The notes beneath the pieces are model-generated. The model did no database searches. It was not told the origin of the DNA and saw only the letters and a list, made by a program, of their open reading frames with translations. A program made the translations under genes and the position numbers. Shown here in pieces: positions 24,645 to 32,935 of a stretch of 64,000 bases of DNA. The stretch is from Gammaproteobacteria bacterium (GTDB taxonomy: Bacteria; Pseudomonadota; Gammaproteobacteria; Steroidobacterales; Rariloculaceae). The first letter of the stretch is position 1; every line of letters starts with the position of its first letter. The DNA lies in NCBI GenBank assembly GCA_022826245.1, contig JAJDVG010000053.1, positions 48,778-112,777 on the forward strand, given 5' to 3'.

Positions 24645-25462
24645 GCCTCGTCTTCGCAGGCGTATGCAGCCATGCGCCCGGCATCACCGGCCGCGCGAAG
24701 CGTGCGGATCCCGTGGTCAGGGACGCGTTCTACGCCAGGCTCCACGAGCTCAGGGAGCGTCTCGAGGCGGCGAAACCCGATGTCCTCGTGATCGTGGCGG
24801 CGGAGCACTTCGCCAACTTCTTCATGAACAACATGCCGGCCTACTGCATGGGGCTCGCCGACGAGTACGAGGGGCCGATCGAGGACGAGGACTGGCTCGC
24901 GATCAGGCGCACGGTCGTGCCCGGCAACGCCGGGCTCGCGCGCCGCATCATCACCGGCATGCTCGCGGATATCGATCTCTCCTACGCCGAGGAATGGAAG
25001 TTCGACCACGGCATCATGGTGCCGCTCAACTTCCTGACGCCGCGTTACGACCTTCCCGTCATCCCCGTGAACGTCAACTGCCAGGGGCCGCCCCTGACAA
25101 CGCTCGAGCGCGCCTACGAATTCGGAAGGGTTCTGCGGCGCGCCTGCGACGCGCAGCCGGAGCGCATCGCGCTGGTCGGCACCGGCGGGATATCCCACTG
25201 GCCGGCGACCCCCGATTCAGGCGTCATCAACGAAGCCTGGGACCGGCAGTTCCTCGACCGCTTCATCAACAATCGACGCGCCGAACTCATCGCCTACACG
25301 GACGAGGAGACGCTGCGCGACGCGGGCCAGGGCGGGTTCGAGATCCGTACCTTCCTGACCGTTGCCGGCGCGACGGAAGGCGCCACGGGCGAGCTGTTGT
25401 TTTACGCGCCGATACCGATCTTTGCCGTGGGCTGCACCGTGGCTCAAATGGCCGTGCAGTAA
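24641..25462 (+). CDS. LigB-type class III extradiol ring-cleavage dioxygenase
   Basis: 273-residue catalytic subunit that cleaves a catechol-type ring next to the hydroxyls using Fe(II) and O2. Metal ligands by family pattern: H11 (CSHAPG) and H56 (AAEHFANFF), plus a glutamate late in the chain; H123 (FDHGIMVPL) and H186 (GGISHWP) are the conserved acid/base residues. Start ATG 24641 overlaps the LigA-like stop. Together with the isomerase, semialdehyde dehydrogenase and FAH genes it forms a meta-cleavage pathway for a dihydroxylated aromatic acid. Two-subunit LigAB here, rather than the single-chain HpaD, is noteworthy. Confidence 0.92.
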   Translation: MSLVFAGVCSHAPGITGRAKRADPVVRDAFYARLHELRERLEAAKPDVLVIVAAEHFANFFMNNMPAYCMGLADEYEGPIEDEDWLAIRRTVVPGNAGLARRIITGMLADIDLSYAEEWKFDHGIMVPLNFLTPRYDLPVIPVNVNCQGPPLTTLERAYEFGRVLRRACDAQPERIALVGTGGISHWPATPDSGVINEAWDRQFLDRFINNRRAELIAYTDEETLRDAGQGGFEIRTFLTVAGATEGATGELLFYAPIPIFAVGCTVAQMAVQ

Positions 25463-25488
25463 GCGCGGCCCGGCCGCAGATCCCCCTG

Positions 25489-26673
25489 GTGACCGAACGC
25501 GCGCAATTCACGCTCCTGATCCCGTTCCTCGGCGCGCTGACGGCGCTCGGGCCGTTGTCGAACGATCTTTACGTGCCGTCGCTGCCGCTCGTCGCGACGG
25601 GTCTCGGCGCGCCCGGCGGTTCGGTGCAACTGACGATGAGTTCCCTGCTGCTCGGGTTCTCGCTCGGTTGCCTCATCTACGGGCCGCTGTCGGACCGCTA
25701 CGGACGAAAGCCCGTACTCCTGCTCGGGCTCGCACTATATGTGCTTGCGGGCGCGCTGTCGGCGCTGTCGGCGGACCTCGGTACGCTGGTTGCGTGCCGC
25801 TTCCTGCAGGGCATGGGCGCGTCGTCCGGCATGGTGCTCGCGCGCGCGATCATTCTCGATCGCTGGACCGGCGAGCAGGCCTCCCGCGCGCTGTCGTGGA
25901 TCATGATGATCACCTTCCTCACGCCCGTGATCGCGCCGCTCATCGGCGGTTACGTGGCTTCGCTCGGCTATTGGCCGAGCGTTTTCTGGCTGCAGGCGGG
26001 CGCAGGCGCGGTTTGCCTGCTGGCAGTGGCGATGCTGCCCGGGGATGCGCGCGCAGGCTCCATGACGGTGGCGCGGGCGCTCGGCGCCTACGCGACGATA
26101 CTCAAGGATTCCGAGACGCTCGGCTATCTTGCCTGTGTGGGTCTGACCTTCGTCGGCGTGATCGCGTTCGTCACCAACTCCGCCATCGTTTTCACCGGCC
26201 ACTTCGGCCTCGAGCCTTACCAGTTCGGTTTCTGCTTTTCTTTCGTCATGGCCGGCGGTTCCATCGGTTCGTACCTGAACAGCCGACTGGTCGATCGGCG
26301 CGGCATTTCGAGCATGATCGGCATCGGCACGGTGATTCTCGCTGCCGGGGGGACGGCGGTTCTCGTCACCTCGGCAATGGATGCCGGACTCATGCCGACG
26401 CTGCTGTCGCTGTTGCTCTATGTCTTCGGCGTCGGTTTCGTGTTCGCCAATTCGGTGGCACGCACGATGAGCCGCTTCCGCGAGAACAGCGGCGCCGCCT
26501 CGTCGATCTTCGGAGTCAACCAGTTCCTGATCGGCTCGATCGTCGCGGCTGCGCTGAGTCTGGTGGCGACGCCCACGCCGATGCCGTTGGCGTCGGCGAT
26601 GGCGTTTGCGGGCCTCGGCGCGGCTGGGGTCTGGTGGGGTTGGCTGAAGCACGCTTCGGTTCCGAGCGCGTAA
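25489..26673 (+). CDS. MFS transporter, Bcr/CflA drug-resistance family
   Basis: 394-residue 12-helix major facilitator protein. The start LLIPFLGALTALGPLSNDLY with PSLP in TM1, the loop motif GPLSDRYGRKPVL after TM2, and RFLQGMGASSGMVLARAI in TM4 are typical of Bcr/CflA exporters. GTG 25489 is the only start that keeps TM1 intact and does not run into upstream non-membrane sequence. It lies 26 bases after the LigB-like gene on the same strand, so may export an aromatic compound or intermediate, although the family is usually annotated for drug efflux. Confidence 0.88.
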   Translation: MTERAQFTLLIPFLGALTALGPLSNDLYVPSLPLVATGLGAPGGSVQLTMSSLLLGFSLGCLIYGPLSDRYGRKPVLLLGLALYVLAGALSALSADLGTLVACRFLQGMGASSGMVLARAIILDRWTGEQASRALSWIMMITFLTPVIAPLIGGYVASLGYWPSVFWLQAGAGAVCLLAVAMLPGDARAGSMTVARALGAYATILKDSETLGYLACVGLTFVGVIAFVTNSAIVFTGHFGLEPYQFGFCFSFVMAGGSIGSYLNSRLVDRRGISSMIGIGTVILAAGGTAVLVTSAMDAGLMPTLLSLLLYVFGVGFVFANSVARTMSRFRENSGAASSIFGVNQFLIGSIVAAALSLVATPTPMPLASAMAFAGLGAAGVWWGWLKHASVPSA

Positions 26674-26740
26674 GCATTGCCCCGGCGAACCTGCGTTCAT
26701 CAAATCTCGCGTAGGGCGAAGCGCTGCCCGCCATTGACCG

Positions 26741-29011
26741 TCACGGGCCGGGTAGCGCCAGGATCCTGTCGGCCAGCGACGGGATAGGGACCGTCCAAAG
26801 GCTGTCGGCCTCGGGGGCTTGCTGGAGGATTCCGTGGTGCACGAGCATGTCGGGCACGGATGCGAGGTCGATTGTCCAGAGCATTCCTTGAGATCGCATG
26901 TCCTCGGCGGATTCGCCTATTGCTTTCCTTATGGCAATCCTGTCCACGCCGGGACGCCCCTTGCTCCGGGCCTCCCGGATGGCGGCGACAACGGCCTTCA
27001 GTGCCGGAGCGATGTCCTGGAACGGAGCAAGGCGCGCGCCGAAATACTCCTGCCGGCTGGACTCGCCCTGCGCAACCGCATCGCGGCAGGCGTCCCTGGT
27101 GAGCGGACGCAGCGATTCGGCGTCGTCATCCGGCAGCAGCGCCAGCGCGAGGCCCTTGATGTAGCTCGTGATGTGCTGCGGCCAGCCGCAACTGCGCGCG
27201 ACGGATTCATTCAACCAGCGTTCCGCTGCAGGGTGACCCTCCACGCCTAGAATCCGCAGCGCGGTTTGCAGATTGGCGGTGGTTTCGGTCGGTGACAGAC
27301 AGCCAAGCACGTGCACTGAGTTGGCGCCAAGCCGGGACACTCCCAACGCGGCAAGGTGCTCGACGGTGTGGTTCAGCCCGCTGAATACCGGAAGGATCCT
27401 GAGTCCATGCGTCCCGCTGTGCAGGTCCATCAGAAGACTGCTTTGCTTGCTGGCGTTGCCCGCTTCCATGTCATGCGCCAGCGTTTGCGCCTCGTCAACG
27501 AACACGGCGATGGGAATATCCGCCGCTTCATCCGGAAGCGCCGTGCGAAGGTCGGCCAGCGCGCGCAGCGGCAGTTCGGGGCCGGACGGAGCGACATCCA
27601 CCTTGATGCCGAAAAAATCCACACCACGCAACCGTGCGTTCAGGCGAATCCTCGCTCGCGTGAGTCTGCCGAACTCGGAGACAAGGGATCGCGCCAATCG
27701 ACGCAGCGCGTAATCGGGATCCGAAAACGCGTGCGGCTCCAGGTCGATAATCGCCGTCCGGTCTTTCCAGAGTTCTTGCAATTCGACGAGCAAGGCGCTT
27801 TTGCCGGCGCCTGGCGCTCCCGTGATGACCTGCGTGCAGCCGGCGAAATCGCGACGGTCGGCTACGCTCACCAGTTCAAGCATCCCGCCGAGCGCCCGCA
27901 GTTCCCGCTTGCGGCCGAACAGGCCGGCGGGAGGCGCGGCACGATCGGGCACGATCTTCCACAGTCGCGCTCGTGCCACGGCTCGATCGCCAAACCGGGA
28001 GGGCACGGAGGCCTGCTTGTCTGCCACCCGATCCCGCTGCCTACCGTCAGTCTGCAAGCCTCGGCCGTCATGGCTTGGGTCGCCGTAGAGTCCCAGAATC
28101 CAGGCTTCCTCGTCTTCAACGGCGCGACGCTGCCGCGCGTCAAGATCGCAAGGTCCGGCAAACAGGGGTGCGAGATCGTCCTGCCTGTCCAACTCCGCGA
28201 AATATTGCGCGAGCACGCGCACCTGAGCGCGATCCAAAATCTCTCCTTCTTGCCGACGTTCGCTGATCGTGTCCTTGAACAGTGACGGATAAACTTCGGC
28301 CAGTACGACGGGAACGTTGGCCGTGACCGGTGCCGCCAGACCGGTTTCCAATGGCCAGACCTGGGCTCGGCGCCGCCCGGTGTCACCCGCTCCGTTTATC
28401 GCCCGCAGGAGTTCGATCAACGCGGGCAGACCGACCAGCACCTGGGAGCCCACGGCGCCAGCGTAGGTCAGTTGCCAGACCGACTTTGCACCCCTGGCGT
28501 ACCGCTCGGCAATTCGAAAATCTGGCGGATTCGACTCGTTACAACTGCGTTGTGATCTTCGTGCCGGAATACCCTTGTGCATTTCGGCGTATTCGGGCGG
28601 GTTCGGCAGCCCCCAGAACGGGCCGATCACTCTCGAATACCGGGCATTGATCTCTGCCGCCACATCGAAGCGGTTGTTGGCGTTCCCCGGACCGTCCTCG
28701 ATACGATCGGCGATCCAGCGCCACAGATTCATGGCCGAGTCCTGGCCCGTGACGGCGCGGGCGACGCCGGCCGGGTAGCCGAACGGGAAGTCGAAGCCGG
28801 CGAGAACGCGCCTGTTCTGTTTCAACTCCTCGCCGATAAACTCCGTGAGTTGCTCGACGGCTTTGGCGCGGGTGCGCACGTATTGCGGTTCGACGGCTTC
28901 GGCGTGCCGCCGCGCCGCGGCCCACCAAATTGCGTTCGGGCTCTTGCGTTTGGGCGCCGGTCGGGCCGCTGCCGACCAGTCGACAATGACGTAGCTGTCG
29001 AATAACGGCAT
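26741..29011 (-). CDS. Fusion of a DUF429-like (RNase H-fold) domain and an AAA+ ATPase
   Basis: 756 residues. Domain 1 (about 1-330) begins DSYVIVDWSAAARP and contains AGFDFPFGYP, GPFWGLPNPPEY and VVLAEVYPSLF; D11, D74 and the glutamate of EVYP would be the acidic centre of an RNase H-like fold as in DUF429. Domain 2 (about 365-750) is an AAA+/STAND-like ATPase: GRKRELRALG, Walker A GAPGAGKS (about 398-405), Walker B with DEAQ (IAVFVDEAQTL, about 500). No transmembrane segment. ATG 29011 is chosen because the domain start is immediate; sequence further upstream is arginine-rich shadow. I do not know a named system of this architecture. It is divergent from a NYN-type RNase gene. Confidence 0.75.
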   Translation of the reverse strand: MPLFDSYVIVDWSAAARPAPKRKSPNAIWWAAARRHAEAVEPQYVRTRAKAVEQLTEFIGEELKQNRRVLAGFDFPFGYPAGVARAVTGQDSAMNLWRWIADRIEDGPGNANNRFDVAAEINARYSRVIGPFWGLPNPPEYAEMHKGIPARRSQRSCNESNPPDFRIAERYARGAKSVWQLTYAGAVGSQVLVGLPALIELLRAINGAGDTGRRRAQVWPLETGLAAPVTANVPVVLAEVYPSLFKDTISERRQEGEILDRAQVRVLAQYFAELDRQDDLAPLFAGPCDLDARQRRAVEDEEAWILGLYGDPSHDGRGLQTDGRQRDRVADKQASVPSRFGDRAVARARLWKIVPDRAAPPAGLFGRKRELRALGGMLELVSVADRRDFAGCTQVITGAPGAGKSALLVELQELWKDRTAIIDLEPHAFSDPDYALRRLARSLVSEFGRLTRARIRLNARLRGVDFFGIKVDVAPSGPELPLRALADLRTALPDEAADIPIAVFVDEAQTLAHDMEAGNASKQSSLLMDLHSGTHGLRILPVFSGLNHTVEHLAALGVSRLGANSVHVLGCLSPTETTANLQTALRILGVEGHPAAERWLNESVARSCGWPQHITSYIKGLALALLPDDDAESLRPLTRDACRDAVAQGESSRQEYFGARLAPFQDIAPALKAVVAAIREARSKGRPGVDRIAIRKAIGESAEDMRSQGMLWTIDLASVPDMLVHHGILQQAPEADSLWTVPIPSLADRILALPGP

Positions 29012-29234
29012 TGCCTGCGTCCTGCCGAAGTCGATGTTGGCGATGATGCCAGTTTGCAGGGCGGCTGTGTGCGCTTTCCGCTTGCCGGCCGCGCTCCCGC
29101 GCAGGACCCGCGTGCGACGCCTGTCCCCGAACCGTCGCGCAACCCTTCGACGGCGCCGCCCGAGCCCCGCGCGCCTTGTCCGTTCGCGCCTCATGCCGCA
29201 AGATGCGCCTGACGCCCCCCGAGCAGGATGCAGC

Positions 29235-29999
29235 ATGTCAATGGAATCGCCCGCGCCGACGGAGCTCACGATCGCCGTCTTCGCCGACTTCGAGAACCTC
29301 GCGCTCGGCGCCGAGGAGAGCAAGCAGGGCCGGTTCGATATGGACCTCGTGCTCAAGCGCATCCTCGAGCGCGGCAGGATCGTCTTCAAGCGCGCGTACT
29401 GCGACTGGAGCCGGTTTCAGAAGTTCTCGCGCGAGTTCCACGCGTCCGGCTTCGAGATGATCGACATCCCGCGCTCGTCGGTCAGCGGCAAGAACAGCGC
29501 CGATATCCGGATGGTCGTCGACGCGCTCGACCTGTGCTATTCGAAGTCGCACATCGACACCTTCGTCCTGCTGACCGGCGACAGCGATTTCTCGCCGCTG
29601 GTCTCCAAGCTCAAGGAGAACGACAAGCGGGTCATGGGCTGCGGGGTACGCAGTTCGACTTCGGACCTGCTGGCCTCGAGCTGCGATGAATTCGTCTTCT
29701 ACGACGACCTCTGGGCAGCCGCGAAGCGGCCGCGCAAGCGCGGTAACAGGAAGCTCTCGGCACGGCAGCGCGAGGTGTTCGGACGCTTGACCGAGACGGT
29801 GGGTTCGCTCGAAGCCGACAACGATCCGCTCTGGGGCTCGGTCGTCAAGACGGCGTTGAAGCGCGTCTATCCGGACTTCGCCGAGAGCGCCTACGGCTAC
29901 CGGAATTTCTCGGAATTGCTCAGGGCTGCCAAGCGCGAAGGCCTGATCGAACTCCAGGAGGGGGAGGCCGGCAACTTCAAGGTCGCGTCCGTCGATTGA
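29235..29999 (+). CDS. NYN-domain ribonuclease with C-terminal OST-HTH (LOTUS) domain
   Basis: 254 residues. NYN (PIN-like, LabA/DUF88) domain about 10-155: FADFENLALG, KNSADIRMVVDALDL and TFVLLTGDSDFSPLV supply the four conserved aspartates. OST-HTH domain about 190-250 (LWGSVVKTALKRVYPDF, YGYRNFSELLRAAKREG), a winged-helix RNA-binding module. This pair is a known bacterial architecture thought to act on RNA. Start ATG 29235; ATG 29241 is possible. Its 5' end faces the DUF429-like/AAA+ gene across 223 bases that hold no other gene, so shared regulation is possible. Confidence 0.9.
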   Translation: MSMESPAPTELTIAVFADFENLALGAEESKQGRFDMDLVLKRILERGRIVFKRAYCDWSRFQKFSREFHASGFEMIDIPRSSVSGKNSADIRMVVDALDLCYSKSHIDTFVLLTGDSDFSPLVSKLKENDKRVMGCGVRSSTSDLLASSCDEFVFYDDLWAAAKRPRKRGNRKLSARQREVFGRLTETVGSLEADNDPLWGSVVKTALKRVYPDFAESAYGYRNFSELLRAAKREGLIELQEGEAGNFKVASVD

Positions 30000-30033
30000 C
30001 TTGCGGGCCGAATGGCGCCGCGGGGGGCGGCCT

Positions 30034-30642
30034 TCAGGGCGCTCCGGGTGCGAGCGCTGCGATGAGCCCCGAACGCGTTGACTCCAGATCGCGCCAGAGC
30101 CGCAGCGGCTCGCGGGAGAATACGCGTTCGGAACTTCCCGGCACGACGGTCCAGGCGCCTTCGGCGATTTCTCCGGCGAGCTGTCCGGGCGCCCAGGCGG
30201 CATGTCCGGCGTACAGGCGCAGCGACGACTCGTCGGCGAGGTTCATGGCGCTGTCGCGCAGATAGTCCGCGTTGCTGCCGACGTAGACCCCATCGAGCAC
30301 ACGCAGGTCTTCGACGTCCTCGGGCAGCGGTTCGCGCGCGAGCACCACGAGCCGGGTCGGCGCGACCGGGCCGCCGAACCAGACGCGGCCGCTATCCCCG
30401 TGCGTCTCCTCGAGCTCGCGCAACACCTGGCGCGGCTCGACCCAGGTCGGCCGGTTGATGATGACGCCGACCGTGCCGTTGTCGCTGTGCCGGATGAGCA
30501 GCACGACGGATTCGTTGAAATTGGGGTCCGTCAGCGAGCCCGTCGCCACGAGCATCGCGCCGGTGCGCGGCGCCTGGGCGTGCGCGGCGAGCCCGAGCAG
30601 CAACGCGGCGATTGCGACGAGCAGTTTTGCGATTGACGGCAT
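30034..30642 (-). CDS. YqgE/AlgH family protein with a signal peptide
   Basis: 202 residues. Residues about 25-195 are a complete YqgE/AlgH domain: GAMLVATGSLTDPNFNESVV, VGVIINRPT, VWFGGPVAP, LYAGHAAWAPGQLAGEI. Unlike typical YqgE, which is cytoplasmic and begins near the domain, this one starts with a clear Sec signal (MPSIAKLLVAIAALLLGLAAHAQA, cleavage after AHA or AQA). That predicts periplasmic location. The function of the family is unclear. It is convergent with the NYN gene (34 bases) and divergent from the agmatine deiminase gene (87 bases). Confidence 0.9.
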   Translation of the reverse strand: MPSIAKLLVAIAALLLGLAAHAQAPRTGAMLVATGSLTDPNFNESVVLLIRHSDNGTVGVIINRPTWVEPRQVLRELEETHGDSGRVWFGGPVAPTRLVVLAREPLPEDVEDLRVLDGVYVGSNADYLRDSAMNLADESSLRLYAGHAAWAPGQLAGEIAEGAWTVVPGSSERVFSREPLRLWRDLESTRSGLIAALAPGAP

Positions 30643-30729
30643 TCGCGCATCATACCGGTTTCGCGGGCGCGGTTGCGCGGCAGCCGGCCATCAGGCAGCC
30701 GGACGAGCGGACAGGGCCGACAGGGCGGG

Positions 30730-31800
30730 ATGTTCATGAACCAGGCGGAGCAGGAGGCGCCGGCGGCGCGCGGCTATCGGATGCCGGCGGAGTGGGAGCG
30801 CCACGCGGCGACCTGGCTGTCCTGGCCGCACAACCGCGAGACCTGGCCCGGCTGTCTCGACCGGGCCGAGGCGGCCATGGTCGAACTCGCGGTCGCGCTC
30901 GCAGGCCGCGAGCGCGTGCACATCAACGTACTCGATCATGAGCACGAACGGCATGTGGCGGAGTTGCTCGGCGGCCGTGTCCCGCCCGAAAGCGTCTTCT
31001 GGCACAGGTTTCCGACGGACGATGCCTGGATTCGCGATCACGGCGCCGTCTTCGTCGTTCGCCGTGGCGAACCCGACCCGCTGCTCGCCGTCGACTTCGA
31101 CTACAACGCCTGGGGCGGCAAGTATCCGCCGTACGATCTCGACCGCCGGATCGCGAGCCTGATGGCCGAGGCGCTCGACGTGCCGTGCCATTCGCCCGGC
31201 ATCGTGCTCGAGGGCGGCTCGGTCGACGTCAATGGCGCAGGAGCCGTGCTGACGACCGAGCAATGCCTGCTCAACGACAACCGCAACCCCGGCCTCGACC
31301 GCGCGGGTATCGAAGCCGTGCTCGCGGACTCGCTCGGGGCGACGCGCGTCATATGGCTCGGCAGCGGCATCGCCGGCGACGACACCGACGGTCACATCGA
31401 CAATCTCGCGCGTTTCGTGGCGTGCAACACGGTCGTGACGGCCGTCGAGCCGAACGCGGCCGATCCGAACCATGTTCCGCTCAAGGCCAACCGGGAGCGG
31501 CTCGCGGCGGCCCGGCTTGCCGACGGCGCCTCGCTCGAGGTCATCGAGCTGCCCATGCCGGCGCCGCTGTTCATCGGCGGCCGGCGCTTGCCGGCAAGCT
31601 ATGCGAACTTCCATATCGCCAACGATGTCGTGGCCGTGCCCGTGTTCGGCGTTGCCGAAGACTCTGAGGCCTGCGGCATTCTCGGAGACTGCTTTGCGGA
31701 CCGGCGCATCGTGCCGATCGACTGCACGGCGCTCGTCGTCGGCTTCGGTGCGCTGCACTGCCTGACGCAGCAGGTGCCCGAGGTCCCGCGGGCCGGCTGA
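30730..31800 (+). CDS. aguA: Agmatine deiminase
   Basis: 356-residue guanidino-modifying enzyme that converts agmatine to N-carbamoylputrescine and ammonia. Motifs: TDDAWIRDHGAVFVV, LEGGSVDVNGAG, DDTDGHIDNLARF and the C-terminal catalytic cysteine C344 (GALHCLTQQVP). The start ATG 30730 lies after CAGGGCGGG; the family N-terminus (GYRMPAEWERHAATWLSWPH) follows. It belongs with SpeA (agmatine source) and AguB (next step) encoded downstream on the same strand, forming the arginine-agmatine-putrescine route. Confidence 0.95.
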   Translation: MFMNQAEQEAPAARGYRMPAEWERHAATWLSWPHNRETWPGCLDRAEAAMVELAVALAGRERVHINVLDHEHERHVAELLGGRVPPESVFWHRFPTDDAWIRDHGAVFVVRRGEPDPLLAVDFDYNAWGGKYPPYDLDRRIASLMAEALDVPCHSPGIVLEGGSVDVNGAGAVLTTEQCLLNDNRNPGLDRAGIEAVLADSLGATRVIWLGSGIAGDDTDGHIDNLARFVACNTVVTAVEPNAADPNHVPLKANRERLAAARLADGASLEVIELPMPAPLFIGGRRLPASYANFHIANDVVAVPVFGVAEDSEACGILGDCFADRRIVPIDCTALVVGFGALHCLTQQVPEVPRAG

Positions 31801-31888
31801 ACTCGCCCGCTGCCGCGCGCCACCGACGCCGGTTTCCGCCAGGCCGTGCACCCCGACGCGCCGCAGCTGTCCCGCGAAGTATTTTTTG

Positions 31889-31917
31889 TTGTCGCTCGCC
31901 TCCCGATTCCCTAATCT
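31889..31917 (+). promoter_or_regulatory. Putative sigma70 promoter of the deoxyhypusine-synthase-like/speA operon
   Basis: TTGTCG (31889-31894), 17-base spacer, TAATCT (31912-31917), 46 bases before the ATG at 31963. An AT-rich patch (ATTTTTTGTTG) covers the -35, in an otherwise GC-rich gap of 162 bases. Confidence 0.45.
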
Positions 31918-31962
31918 ATCCGCCCCCTCCGCGAGGCTCGCGATCCACCGGAACCCGGAACC

Positions 31963-32934
31963 ATGGGCGCCATTACCGATTTCATCGCGCAAAACTTCCG
32001 CCACTTCAACAGTGCCGCGCTTGTGGATGCGGCCGAAGCCTACGTGCGTCACCTGGACGCCGGCGGGTCGATGATGGTCACGCTGGCCGGTGCGATGAGC
32101 ACGGCCGAACTCGGCGTTTCGCTCGCCGAGATGATTCGCCGGGAAAAGGTGCATGCGATCTGCTGCACGGGCGCGAACCTCGAGGAGGACGTGTTCAACC
32201 TCGTCGCCCACGACCACTACGTGCGGATCCCGAACTGGCGCAATCTGACGGCCGAACAGGAGGAGGAGCTGCTCGAGCGCAAGCTCAATCGCGTGACCGA
32301 TACCTGCATTCCCGAAGAGGAGGCCATGCGGCGCACCGAGCGATGCATCGTCGGGCGCTGGATCGAGGCCGATGCGCGCGGCGAGCGGTATTTCCCGCAC
32401 GAGTTCCTCTACGCCGCGCTTCGCTCGGGCGAACTCGAGCCCCATTACCAGATCGATCGGGCCGATAGCTGGCTGCTCGCCGCCTGCGAGCGCGACCTGC
32501 CGCTGTTCGTGCCCGGTTGGGAAGACTCGACGCTCGGCAACATGTATGCCGCGCAATGCATCGCGGGCGAGATCGGGAAGGTCGGTACGGTCCGCTCGGG
32601 CATCGAGTACATGATCGGTCTCGCTGACTGGTACCGGAGGGAGTCGGCGCGCGGTTCCGTCGGGTTCTTCCAGATCGGCGGCGGGATCGCCGGCGACTTC
32701 CCGATCTGCGTCGTCCCGATGCTCGAGCAGGATCTCAGGATCGACGACGTGCAGCGTTGGGGCTACTTCTGTCAGATCAGCGACTCGACGACGAGCTACG
32801 GCTCCTACTCCGGCGCCGTGCCGAACGAGAAGATCACCTGGGGGAAACTCGATGCAAGCACGCCGAAGTTCATCATTGAATCGGACGCGACGATCGTCGC
32901 GCCGCTGATCTTTGCCTACGTGCTTGGAGCCTGA
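31963..32934 (+). CDS. Deoxyhypusine synthase-like protein (probable polyamine aminobutyl transferase)
   Basis: 323 residues with the deoxyhypusine synthase fold: MMVTLAGAMSTAELGVSLAE, HAICCTGANLEEDVFNLVAHDHY, IGGGIAGDFPICVVPML, and the active-site segment ITWGKLD with K295, which corresponds to the imine-forming lysine of eukaryotic enzymes (SWGK). Bacteria lack eIF5A, so the substrate is not the eukaryotic one. Bacterial homologues are considered homospermidine- or related polyamine-forming enzymes that move the aminobutyl group of spermidine or putrescine. The gene is immediately followed by speA (1-base gap), which strongly supports polyamine metabolism. Confidence 0.9.
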   Translation: MGAITDFIAQNFRHFNSAALVDAAEAYVRHLDAGGSMMVTLAGAMSTAELGVSLAEMIRREKVHAICCTGANLEEDVFNLVAHDHYVRIPNWRNLTAEQEEELLERKLNRVTDTCIPEEEAMRRTERCIVGRWIEADARGERYFPHEFLYAALRSGELEPHYQIDRADSWLLAACERDLPLFVPGWEDSTLGNMYAAQCIAGEIGKVGTVRSGIEYMIGLADWYRRESARGSVGFFQIGGGIAGDFPICVVPMLEQDLRIDDVQRWGYFCQISDSTTSYGSYSGAVPNEKITWGKLDASTPKFIIESDATIVAPLIFAYVLGA

Positions 32935-32935
32935 G

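Noticed and set aside
29012..29389. Longer N-terminus for the DUF429-like/AAA+ protein
   Set aside because: The extra residues are arginine-rich, antisense to the start of the NYN gene, and the recognised domain begins right after ATG 29011.
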